Below, in pieces: positions 1 through 5,327 of a stretch of DNA of 6,614 nt (positions are counted from its first letter, which is position 1; each line of letters starts with the position of its first letter). The notes under the pieces were generated by a model. It was given only the letters and a program-made list of their open reading frames with translations. It ran no database searches and was not told where the DNA came from. Source of the stretch: JADFUZ01 sp034430415. Lineage in GTDB: Bacteria > Chloroflexota > Dehalococcoidia > GIF9 > AB-539-J10. Position numbers and translations under genes: made by a program. The DNA lies in NCBI GenBank assembly GCA_034430415.1, contig DAOUEN010000068.1, forward strand, positions 1 through 6,614, read 5' to 3'.

Positions 1-702
1 TTGGTGTCCAAGGAAAGGATCACTGCCGCTCAAAAGGCAGAGACGCTGGCGCGCATCAAGAAGAGCACCAAGATTGAGGATATGGAGAGCGCCGACTTTG
101 TCTTGGAGGCTGCCGTAGAGAGACTGGACTTGAAGCTCAACATCTTCAGAGATCTGGACAAGACCTGTAGCCCAGGAGTCATTCTGGCGACAAATACATC
201 TTCCATTCCTATTACGAAGATCGCCGCGGCAACAAAGAGGCCGGAACTGGTCATCGGCATGCATTTTTTTAACCCTGCCCGTGTCATGAAGTTGGTCGAA
301 GTCATCAACGGCCTGGCTACGTCAAGAGACACCTTTGAGACGACCTACAGACTGGCGGAGAGACTAGGCAAGAGCCCTGTGGAGGCAAACGATTTCCCGG
401 GGTTTATTTCAAATAGGATCATGTGTCCTATGATGAATGAGGCAGTCTATGCGCTGTATGAGGGCGTGGGAACTGTGGAGTCTATTGACAAAGTGCTTAA
501 GCTTGGTTTTAACCATCCTATGGGACCATTGGAGTTAGCCGACCTTATTGGACTGGACGTCATTCTGAACGTTATGGAAGTGCTCTATTCCGGCATTGGT
601 GACCCGAAGTACAGGCCGTGTCCGTTGTTGAAGAAATACGTGGACGCGGGCTATCTTGGCAGAAAGGCCGGAAGGGGATTTTACGACTATGGCGAGAAAT
701 AG
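1..702 (+). CDS. 3-hydroxyacyl-CoA (3-hydroxybutyryl-CoA) dehydrogenase, 5'-truncated by window edge
   Basis: NAD(P)-dependent oxidation of (S)-3-hydroxyacyl-CoA to 3-ketoacyl-CoA, or the reverse reduction, in the cytoplasm; a beta-oxidation or butyrate-type step. The 233 visible residues hold the end of the Rossmann domain (TNTSS near residues 65-68), the catalytic pair His88 (in GMHFFNP) and Glu100, 12 residues apart as in the family, Asn138 (in SNRI, 50 after the His), and the C-terminal dimerisation domain ending in the usual GRGFYDY. The N-terminal GxGxxG dinucleotide loop is absent. Family members are about 280 residues, so roughly 50 residues lie to the left, and the TTG at position 1 is probably an internal Leu codon rather than a start. 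It ends 28 bases before the enoyl-CoA hydratase gene, so the two probably share a transcript. Substrate chain length cannot be told from sequence; hbd (short-chain) is plausible. Confidence 0.93.
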   Translation: MVSKERITAAQKAETLARIKKSTKIEDMESADFVLEAAVERLDLKLNIFRDLDKTCSPGVILATNTSSIPITKIAAATKRPELVIGMHFFNPARVMKLVEVINGLATSRDTFETTYRLAERLGKSPVEANDFPGFISNRIMCPMMNEAVYALYEGVGTVESIDKVLKLGFNHPMGPLELADLIGLDVILNVMEVLYSGIGDPKYRPCPLLKKYVDAGYLGRKAGRGFYDYGEK

Positions 703-730
703 CCAGTCGTTCTGAAAAAGGAGGTTAGTC

Positions 731-1513
731 GTGGAGTACAAGAATATCATGTTTGGTGTTGAGGACAGCGTTGCCGTCGTTACCTTGAACCGCCCTGAAG
801 TGCTGAATGCGCTGAATGAAGAGACAATGAAGGAACTTGGCAGCGCCATGAGTGAGTGCAAGCAGGATGGAACCGTCAGGGTTGTCATATTGACCGGGGT
901 AGGTGACAAGGCGTTTATTGCCGGAGCGGACATCAACGAATTTGTCGGCAAGAGCCCTGCAATGATCATGGATTTCGCTGAACTCGGTCATAACGTTGTC
1001 AGGATCATGGAGACTATGGGGAAGCCTATAGTAGCTGCTGTGAATGGATATGCTCTGGGTGGGGGATTGGAGATCTCCATGGCCTGTGACATGAGGTTTG
1101 CCTCCGATAAGGCGCGGTTCGGTCAGCCAGAGATCTTGTTGGGGTTGATTCCTGGAATGGGAGGTACTCAGAGGCTGTCAAGGCTCGTTGGGATAGGACT
1201 AGCGAGAGAACTTATCATGAGCGGGGAGCAGGTCACAGCCCAGCGTGCCTACGAGATAGGGCTGGTCAACAGGGTGTTTCCTGCTGAACAGTTAATGGAG
1301 GAAACAAAGAAGTTCGCTCAAAGGCTGGCAGAGTTGCCTCCATTTGCTTTGAGAATGGCCAAGTATGCCATTAACTACGGCTACGACTTGGCCCTGGAGA
1401 ACGCAAACAGCCTGGAATTGCAGTGCTTCTCTCAGTGCTGGAGCACTGAAGACCTGAAAGAAGGGGTAGGGGCTTTCCTGGAGAAGAGGAAGCCCAGCTT
1501 CACGGGAAAGTAG
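731..1513 (+). CDS. Enoyl-CoA hydratase / crotonase family
   Basis: Hydrates trans-2-enoyl-CoA to 3-hydroxyacyl-CoA, the step just before the neighbouring dehydrogenase. The 260-residue protein has the full crotonase fold: an oxyanion-hole segment AFIAGADI (61-68), the second oxyanion segment ALGGG (108-112), and both catalytic glutamates of true hydratases, Glu114 (GGGLE) and Glu134 (GQPEILLG), followed by PGMGGTQRL. The C-terminal EGVGAFLEKRKPSF tail is typical. Both glutamates favour a real hydratase over the isomerase or dehalogenase branches of the superfamily. The GTG start is fixed by AAGGAGG at 718-724 with a 6-base spacer. It lies 28 bases after the dehydrogenase stop and is followed by two tRNA genes. 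No intrinsic terminator is visible after its stop codon. Substrate range (crotonyl-CoA or longer) is not determined. Confidence 0.95.
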   Translation: MEYKNIMFGVEDSVAVVTLNRPEVLNALNEETMKELGSAMSECKQDGTVRVVILTGVGDKAFIAGADINEFVGKSPAMIMDFAELGHNVVRIMETMGKPIVAAVNGYALGGGLEISMACDMRFASDKARFGQPEILLGLIPGMGGTQRLSRLVGIGLARELIMSGEQVTAQRAYEIGLVNRVFPAEQLMEETKKFAQRLAELPPFALRMAKYAINYGYDLALENANSLELQCFSQCWSTEDLKEGVGAFLEKRKPSFTGK

Positions 1514-1558
1514 TCGGCTCAATCGGGTCTGACCGGGCAGGCGATACCATGACCCCAA

Positions 1559-1587
1559 TTGACGCATGTCTACCGGCTTGATAAGCT
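1559..1587 (+). promoter_or_regulatory. Putative promoter of the tRNA pair
   Basis: TTGACG (1559-1564, 5 of 6 to the -35 consensus) lies 17 bases from TAAGCT (1582-1587, a weak -10). A start near 1594 would give a leader of only about 5 bases before tRNA-Gly, as is common for tRNA genes. The -10 is poor, so read-through from the upstream operon is an alternative. Confidence 0.4.
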
Positions 1588-1598
1588 GAGCGTGATAT

Positions 1599-1670
1599 GC
1601 GGGAGTAACTCAGTGGTAGAGTTCCTGCCTTCCAAGCAGGGTGTCGCGGGTTCGAATCCCGTCTCCCGCT
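1599..1670 (+). tRNA. tRNA-Gly (TCC anticodon)
   Basis: A complete cloverleaf of 72 bases. The acceptor stem GCGGGAG (1599-1605) pairs with CTCCCGC (1663-1669) and the discriminator is T1670, the usual base for bacterial tRNA-Gly. The anticodon stem CCTGC/GCAGG (1624-1628/1636-1640) encloses the loop CTTCCAA, giving anticodon TCC at 1631-1633. The T arm has GCGGG/CCCGT around TTCGAAT. CCA is not encoded, so tRNA nucleotidyltransferase must add it. Reads GGA/GGG codons. Confidence 0.96.
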
Positions 1671-1683
1671 GTGGGACAACCTT

Positions 1684-1755
1684 GGGCTCGTAGCTCAGTG
1701 GCAGAGCGGCCGGCTCATAACCGGTTGGTCGTAGGTTCGAACCCTACCGGGCCCA
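1684..1755 (+). tRNA. tRNA with CAT anticodon: elongator Met or Ile2
   Basis: A complete 72-base cloverleaf 13 bases after tRNA-Gly. The acceptor stem GGGCTCG (1684-1690) pairs with CGGGCCC (1748-1754) with one T-G wobble, and the discriminator is A1755. The anticodon stem GCCGG/CCGGT (1709-1713/1721-1725) surrounds the loop CTCATAA with CAT at 1716-1718. The T arm is GTAGG/CCTAC around TTCGAAC. CCA is not encoded. The G1-C72 pair and lack of three G-C pairs at the anticodon-stem base rule against initiator tRNA. The GGCTCATAACC anticodon arm and the GTAGG T stem resemble tRNA-Ile2 (whose C34 is converted to lysidine by TilS) at least as much as elongator tRNA-Met. I cannot settle the identity from this window. 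Confidence 0.94.
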
Positions 1756-1770
1756 CTTTCCATGATGGTA

Positions 1771-1787
1771 TCGCCTCCCTCAGGCGA
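1771..1787 (+). terminator. Hairpin after tRNA pair, possible weak terminator
   Basis: TCGCCT (1771-1776) and AGGCGA (1782-1787) form a perfect 6-bp stem with a 5-base loop, starting 15 bases after the end of the CAT tRNA. The following bases (AGTTGTC) are not a proper T-tract, so it may only protect or process the 3' end. Confidence 0.35.
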
Positions 1788-1810
1788 AGTTGTCGGAGTT
1801 GACATAACAC

Positions 1811-1829
1811 GCTGGACGGGTAGTCCAGC
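1811..1829 (+). repeat. 7-bp hairpin with an overlapping alternative fold
   Basis: GCTGGAC (1811-1817) and GTCCAGC (1823-1829) pair perfectly around GGGTA. The loop and right arm can instead form GGTAG (1819-1823) with CTACC (1829-1833) around TCCAG. The two stems exclude each other. There is no T-tract after either. Function unknown. Confidence 0.45.
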
Positions 1830-1858
1830 TACCGCGCGTTGGCTAGAGCATGACACTG

Positions 1859-1878
1859 GTGCTGGAGTTCGCCAGCAC
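1859..1878 (+). repeat. 7-bp hairpin with AGTTCG loop
   Basis: GTGCTGG (1859-1865) and CCAGCAC (1872-1878) pair perfectly around a 6-base loop, followed by ATTTGATAC. The short T-run makes it at best a weak terminator. It is the strongest stem in the long spacer. Confidence 0.45.
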
Positions 1879-2175
1879 ATTTGATACATCTCTACACATC
1901 TGACATATGAATGTGGCATGCTGCTGTGTCAAGTAATTCACGGCTGAGGAGTACTGGCATGGCTGCTGGATTGCCGCCTGTGCCTGGGCGAGACCGGCTG
2001 AGGAGACGCCCGTGAGGGGGTGGGGTGGGGACATTGCTTTCCAGTCTGTTGCACGGTCTTTGGGATCCGTTTTTGTAGGCTTGCAGATAGTTGGCGGAGA
2101 TGGCTTGTGTCAGATTGGTCGGGTTTTTGCATGTGTATGGTGGTGGGATGGCGGATACGGTGGAAGGGGTATGAT

Positions 2176-2205
2176 TTGACAAGATGTGGTGTGAGGCAGT
2201 ATTAT
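2176..2205 (+). promoter_or_regulatory. Sigma70-type promoter of the Xer recombinase gene
   Basis: A perfect -35 TTGACA (2176-2181) and -10 TATTAT (2200-2205, 5 of 6) are separated by 18 bases. Transcription would begin near 2212, the first base of the dif-like inverted repeat, so a protein bound there would overlap the start site. Confidence 0.7.
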
Positions 2206-2211
2206 AAATAT

Positions 2212-2239
2212 GGTTCGCACAACGTCACTTTTGCGAACC
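2212..2239. promoter_or_regulatory. dif: dif-like Xer recombination site (28 bp, 11-6-11)
   Basis: Left arm GGTTCGCACAA (2212-2222), centre CGTCAC (2223-2228), right arm TTTTGCGAACC (2229-2239). The reverse complement of the right arm matches the left arm at 10 of 11 positions, the outer 8 being perfect. Xer sites have two 11-bp arms around a 6-bp centre, and the left arm matches the XerC arm of E. coli dif (GGTGCGCATAA) at 9 of 11 positions. It lies just before the recombinase gene, ending one base before its ribosome binding site. The near-perfect symmetry suits one recombinase binding both arms. The alternatives are an operator for another regulator or a 5'-UTR hairpin (8-bp stem, 12-base loop). 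Confidence 0.6.
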
Positions 2240-2240
2240 T

Positions 2241-2246
2241 AAGGAG
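2241..2246 (+). promoter_or_regulatory. Ribosome binding site of the recombinase, unusually close to ATG
   Basis: AAGGAG sits only 3 bases before the ATG at 2250 and directly abuts the right arm of the dif-like repeat. Pairing of the repeat in mRNA, or recombinase bound to DNA, could therefore limit expression. The alternative ATG at 2268 is 21 bases away. Confidence 0.6.
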
Positions 2247-2249
2247 CGT

Positions 2250-3194
2250 ATGGTTGCCCGACAGACCATGGACATCAACTTGCTGTTGAACCAGTACTTG
2301 GAATACCTGGAGATCGAGAAGGCGTGCTCTCCCCTCACTATCAGAGCGTATCGGCATTACTTAGAACGGTTCAATTACTGGCTGGCTGAGAACTGTTCAA
2401 CTACCAGCCCCGGAGACATAGACCTGGAGTGTGTCAGGAAGTACAGGCTGTATCTTGCCCACTTCCGCAGCAGGAATGGCTTTCTATTGAAGCGAGTCTC
2501 TCAGAGCTATCACATCGTGGCCTTGAGGTCTTTTCTGCGTTACCTGTCAGTTCAACGCGACATGGCTACCCTGTCGCCTGAGAAGATTGAACTTCCCAAG
2601 CAAGTTTCTCGGTCTGTTAGTTTCCTCGACGCCGAGCGGATAAGCAGGCTCCTGATTAGCCCGCAGATATCGAACGAGATTGGACTCAGGGATAAGGCCA
2701 TCCTAGAGACGCTATTCAGTACGGGACTGAGGGTCTCAGAGTTGGTGCGGTTGAATCGGGATGACGTTGACCTCAAGCGCCAGGAATTTGGCGTCAGGGG
2801 TAAGGGAAACAAGCTACGAGTAGTCTTCTTGTCAGATACGGCTGCAGAGTGGCTTGGTCGGTACCTGCGATCGCGTCAGGACCATCTCAAGCCGCTGTTT
2901 ATTCGTTATAGTGGTGCGGTGAGTACTGAAAAAGGTGGGGAAAGAATGCGATTGACGGCGAGATCCGTTCAGAAGATCGTTGCCAAGTACGCCAAAAGGA
3001 GTGGGCTGCCCATTAAGGTAAGCCCCCATACCTTGCGCCACTCCTTCGCAACCGACCTGTTGATAGCAGGCGCTGACCTGCGGTCGGTTCAGGAGATGCT
3101 AGGCCATGAAAGCATCAGGACGACTCAAGTCTATACGCACGTTACCAACAGGCACTTGAAGGAGGTTCACAAGGCTTTCCACAACAGGAAGTAG
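2250..3194 (+). CDS. XerC/XerD-type tyrosine site-specific recombinase
   Basis: Cuts and rejoins DNA at paired recombination sites through a 3'-phosphotyrosine intermediate; the Xer branch resolves chromosome dimers at dif. The 314-residue protein has an N-terminal SAM-like core-binding domain (about 8-105) and a catalytic domain (about 120-310). All six active-site residues are present: Arg161 (STGLRVSEL), Lys185 (RGKGNK), His260 and Arg263 (PHTLRHSFA), His286 (LGHES) and Tyr295 (VYTHVT). Length and the lack of extra N-terminal arm-binding domain argue for Xer over lambda-type integrase. The ATG at 2250 has AAGGAG (2241-2246) only 3 bases away; the next in-frame ATG at 2268 (308 residues, beginning MDINLL) has it too far, so I keep 2250 with mild doubt. 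A strong promoter and a dif-like site precede it. Whether its real partner site is that repeat is inference. Confidence 0.93.
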   Translation: MVARQTMDINLLLNQYLEYLEIEKACSPLTIRAYRHYLERFNYWLAENCSTTSPGDIDLECVRKYRLYLAHFRSRNGFLLKRVSQSYHIVALRSFLRYLSVQRDMATLSPEKIELPKQVSRSVSFLDAERISRLLISPQISNEIGLRDKAILETLFSTGLRVSELVRLNRDDVDLKRQEFGVRGKGNKLRVVFLSDTAAEWLGRYLRSRQDHLKPLFIRYSGAVSTEKGGERMRLTARSVQKIVAKYAKRSGLPIKVSPHTLRHSFATDLLIAGADLRSVQEMLGHESIRTTQVYTHVTNRHLKEVHKAFHNRK

Positions 3195-3366
3195 ACAAGC
3201 GTGTAGGAGTTGGGGCAAGCAAGTGCCCAAGATGACCGTGTCTAGCTAGTTGTCCAACCGGGGGGTCTTGGGAACCACGGGATGATACCCTGCTATGCAT
3301 GCGTAAGCCTGAGCCTTGGGTGGGGTCTGTGACCGCTGGCTTACGGGAGAACCGCTCAATCTCTGG
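3195..3366. other. Spacer between recombinase and nadE, hairpin-rich
   Basis: No gene is visible. GGGCA/TGCCC (3213-3217/3224-3228) forms a 5-bp stem shortly after the recombinase stop but has no T-tract. CCGTG/CACGG (3236-3240/3276-3280) encloses a smaller CCAA/TTGG stem. A wide inverted repeat at 3302-3345 is listed separately. I see no clear intrinsic terminator, so termination may be Rho-dependent or the genes may be partly co-transcribed. Confidence 0.5.
3302..3345. repeat. 8-bp inverted repeat upstream of the nadE promoter
   Basis: CGTAAGCC (3302-3309) and GGCTTACG (3338-3345) are perfect reverse complements separated by 28 bases. Inside lies a small GGTC-TGT-GACC hairpin (3324-3334). 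The right arm ends about 21 bases before the -10 element, covering the -35 zone, so the pair could be a looping operator for nadE, or the whole could be the structured end of the recombinase transcript. Confidence 0.5.
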
Positions 3367-3372
3367 TATACT
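3364..3372 (+). promoter_or_regulatory. Extended -10 promoter of nadE
   Basis: TGG followed by TATACT (3367-3372, 5 of 6 to TATAAT) fits an extended -10 element, which can work without a good -35; none is seen at 17 bases. Transcription would start near 3379 and leave a leader of about 18 bases before the TTG start. Confidence 0.5.
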
Positions 3373-3386
3373 ACCAGGGTGCTTCC

Positions 3387-3391
3387 AGGAG
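3387..3391 (+). promoter_or_regulatory. Ribosome binding site that fixes the nadE TTG start
   Basis: AGGAG lies 5 bases before the TTG at 3397. The ATG codons upstream (3316) and downstream (3418) have no comparable site, and the protein begins matching the family directly after this TTG. Confidence 0.75.
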
Positions 3392-3396
3392 ACAAG

Positions 3397-5091
3397 TTGC
3401 GCAGGATTAGGATCGGGATGGGTCAAACGGATCCCACTGTCGGTGACCTGGCCGGTAATACAGCGGAGATCATCCGTTGTATTGAGCAAGCGAGGTCACT
3501 TGGGGTTGACCTGTTAACCTTCCCTGAACTAGCCATCACAGGCTATCCGCCTGAGGTCTTGTTGCTCAAACCCCCATTCATTAAGCAGACTCAACTGAGC
3601 CTCGCGGAGATTGTAGAGCACTCGTCAGACATGGTGGTGGTGGTAGGCTTTGTAGACGGCGGCGACAATGGCGACATATACAATGCTGCGGCAATAGTCT
3701 ATGAGAAGAAGCTGGCAGGTGTGTATCACAAGATCTCCCTGCCCTGCTACGGTGTGTTTGACGAGAGCAGGTACTTTCGTGCCGGAAGCGGCTGCCCCGT
3801 CTTCAGTATCGGTGGTGTGGACATAGGCGTGGCTATCGGGGGAGATATACATGGTACTGAGCCGACCGTAGTGCAAGCTTGTGCTGAAGCGCAGGTATTG
3901 GTTAATGCAACTGCTTTTCCCTATCATGTTAAGAATGGATGCTCGATAGAGGGGATGCTGACCGCCAGGGCACGCCAGAACTCGGTGGCAATCGCCTACA
4001 ATAACCTGGTTGGTGGCCAGGACGAGCTCATATTTGATGGTAGCAGCCTTATTATTGACAGAGAAGGAGAAATCGTAGCTCGAGGAAGACAGTTTGAGAG
4101 GGATCTCATAGTAGCTGACCTAGAGGTAGTCGAAAAACACCGGAGCCAGGCTGTTGTTCTTACGGTCTCGGGGGAGTTTCCAGCGCTTGCCAAGCCGGCT
4201 CTGTCAGCAAAACCGATAGAGCAGTTGGACAACATCGGAGAGATATATCGTGCACTCGTTCTAGGTACGAGGGACTATGTACGCAAGAACGGCTTTGAGA
4301 AAGTCGTCATTGGTCTATCCGGCGGCGTTGATTCAAGCTTGGTGGCTACCATCGCGGTGGATGCGTTGGGCCCTGGTAATGTTGTAGGTGTCTCCATGCC
4401 CTCTCGCTATACATCATCAAGTAGCAAATCCGATTCGGAGACCGTAGCTAAGAACCTGGGAATAGAGTTCAAGGTGATCCCTATCGAAAAGGCTTTTGGG
4501 TCATATCTGGAGATGCTGTCTGAACCCTTCAGGGGTACTGTGCCAGGCGTCACCGAAGAGAACATTCAGGCGAGAATCAGAGGGAATCTACTGTTTGCTC
4601 TGTCAAACAAGTTTGGGTGGCTGGTGCTTGCCTGCAGCAACAAGAGCGAAGCAAGTACGGGCTACACCACCCTCTATGGGGATATGGCTGGAGGCTTTAT
4701 ACCTCTGAAGGACGTGCCTAAGACAATGGTCTTTGAGCTAGCCCAGCACAGGAATCATGAGGCAAGAAGAGAGGTGATACCTCTCAGCGTTCTAGCTAGA
4801 GTGCCTTCAGCGGAGCTGCGGGCCAACCAGAAGGACACTGATACCCTGCCTCCGTATGAACTGCTGGACCCTATTCTGGAGGCCTACGTGGAAGACGACC
4901 TCTCAATTGCTGAGATCGTAGGCAGAGGCTTTGAACGTGAGGTGGTGGTGAAAGTTGCTCGTCTGGTAGACAAGAATGAATACAAGCGCCGTCAGGCTGC
5001 TCCGGGTATAAAGATAACCACCAGGAACTTCGGTCAAGGTAGGAGATTGCCCGTCACCAACAGATTTGAAGAGCAGGTCAACACGTTCTAG
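3397..5091 (+). CDS. nadE: Two-domain NAD(+) synthetase with glutaminase domain lacking its catalytic Cys
   Basis: Final step of NAD synthesis: adenylates and amidates nicotinic acid adenine dinucleotide. At 564 residues it has the usual two-domain length. The nitrilase-type glutaminase domain (about 1-265) keeps Glu44 (FPEL), Lys112 and Glu123 (GVFDE), but the usual ICEDIW nucleophile motif reads IGGDIH, so position 148 is Gly (codon GGG, 3838-3840) instead of Cys. The LPNYG motif before Glu123 also reads LPCYG (Cys117), and Cys182 lies in the next active-site loop. The synthetase domain looks complete: P-loop SGGVDSS (308-314), NKSE, GYTTLYGDMAGGF, KDVPKT, LPPYELLD, and the C-terminal GRRLPVTNRF. 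Inference: it may use free ammonia. TTG start by ribosome binding site and family match; a longer reading from 3316 adds unrelated residues. First gene of a three-gene operon. Confidence 0.95.
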   Translation: MRRIRIGMGQTDPTVGDLAGNTAEIIRCIEQARSLGVDLLTFPELAITGYPPEVLLLKPPFIKQTQLSLAEIVEHSSDMVVVVGFVDGGDNGDIYNAAAIVYEKKLAGVYHKISLPCYGVFDESRYFRAGSGCPVFSIGGVDIGVAIGGDIHGTEPTVVQACAEAQVLVNATAFPYHVKNGCSIEGMLTARARQNSVAIAYNNLVGGQDELIFDGSSLIIDREGEIVARGRQFERDLIVADLEVVEKHRSQAVVLTVSGEFPALAKPALSAKPIEQLDNIGEIYRALVLGTRDYVRKNGFEKVVIGLSGGVDSSLVATIAVDALGPGNVVGVSMPSRYTSSSSKSDSETVAKNLGIEFKVIPIEKAFGSYLEMLSEPFRGTVPGVTEENIQARIRGNLLFALSNKFGWLVLACSNKSEASTGYTTLYGDMAGGFIPLKDVPKTMVFELAQHRNHEARREVIPLSVLARVPSAELRANQKDTDTLPPYELLDPILEAYVEDDLSIAEIVGRGFEREVVVKVARLVDKNEYKRRQAAPGIKITTRNFGQGRRLPVTNRFEEQVNTF

Positions 5092-5099
5092 GAGATGAC

Positions 5100-5327
5100 T
5101 TGAGGAGAATCGGTGGCATTGCTCTGGGAGTTGGACTGGGCGTTCTGGCGGTCTGGGGAGTCTATCACTATTTTCGTTGGGCCCTCTTGGCGTCGTTGCC
5201 TTGGCCTGTCAAGCTCGCTATTGCTGCTGTAGGTATAGGGCTTATCATCCTGCTGGTGTCACTGGGTTGCGAGAGACACCGGGCAGCAAGAGACGAAAAG
5301 GAAAGGTTCAAGGAGGTGGAGAAGTGA
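5100..5327 (+). CDS. Small two-helix membrane protein of unknown function
   Basis: A 75-residue protein I do not recognise as a named family. Two hydrophobic segments, about residues 5-24 (Gly-rich) and 37-56, are joined by a short Trp/Pro-containing link (RWALLASLPWP), followed by a charged tail (58-75) rich in Arg, Lys and Glu. The basic N-terminus and tail suggest both ends are cytoplasmic. The TTG start is supported by AGGAG at 5090-5094 (5-base spacer), which itself overlaps the nadE stop codon. Its stop overlaps the start of the YbjQ gene by 4 bases (GTGA), and the tail codons contain that gene's ribosome binding site, so the two are translationally coupled. This suggests the membrane protein and YbjQ protein act together; the link with NAD synthesis is unclear. 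Confidence 0.8.
   Translation: MRRIGGIALGVGLGVLAVWGVYHYFRWALLASLPWPVKLAIAAVGIGLIILLVSLGCERHRAARDEKERFKEVEK
5310..5316 (+). promoter_or_regulatory. Ribosome binding site that fixes the YbjQ start
   Basis: AAGGAGG lies inside the end of the membrane-protein gene, 7 bases before GTG at 5324. It rules out the much longer upstream reading frame starting at 5177. Confidence 0.75.

Larger units (their letters stand above)
1756..2175. other. About 420 bases without a recognisable gene, hairpin-rich
   Basis: I see no credible gene here: open frames on both strands have atypical composition and lack ribosome binding sites. The stretch holds three perfect short hairpins (1771-1787, 1811-1829, 1859-1878), an 11-base direct repeat CGGCTGAGGAG at 1941-1951 and 1995-2005, and a G-run cluster at 2016-2030. 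From about 2100 to 2200 the + strand has 43 G against 8 C. I looked for signatures of RNase P RNA, SRP RNA, tmRNA and 6S RNA and did not find them. An unrecognised small RNA or a degraded gene remains possible. Confidence 0.6.

Noticed and set aside
1..3. TTG at position 1 as the real start of the dehydrogenase
   Set aside because: The N-terminal Rossmann GxGxxG loop is missing and the family is about 50 residues longer, so the gene begins left of the window.
1834..1878. A third, degenerate tRNA (GGCTAGAGCA and GAGTTCGCC resemble D and T arms)
   Set aside because: The T-loop-like bases lie in a 7-bp stem with a 6-base loop that does not fit a T arm, and no acceptor stem can be formed.
2016..2030. 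G-quadruplex in the G-run cluster
   Set aside because: There are only three G-runs (5, 4 and 4), so the standard four-run pattern is not met; a two-layer form cannot be excluded.
2052..2074. Intrinsic terminator before TTTTT at 2070-2074
   Set aside because: Only a 4-bp stem (ACGG/CCGT) with a 10-base loop; too weak.
1892..2182. Open frame on - strand giving a Pro/Ser-rich 96-residue protein
   Set aside because: Low-complexity product, no ribosome binding site, and no recognisable domain; it is a by-product of the G/T-rich + strand.
2020..2289. Open frame on + strand giving a Trp/Cys-rich 89-residue protein
   Set aside because: Implausible composition, no ribosome binding site, and it runs through the recombinase promoter and start.
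1684..3194. tRNA plus integrase as an integrated genetic island
   Set aside because: I found no repeat of the tRNA 3' end elsewhere in the window, the recombinase is Xer-like without arm-binding domain, and the flanking genes are housekeeping.
3316..3396. Longer NadE N-terminus from the ATG at 3316
   Set aside because: The added 27 residues do not resemble the family and overlap the promoter; AGGAG before TTG 3397 fits better.
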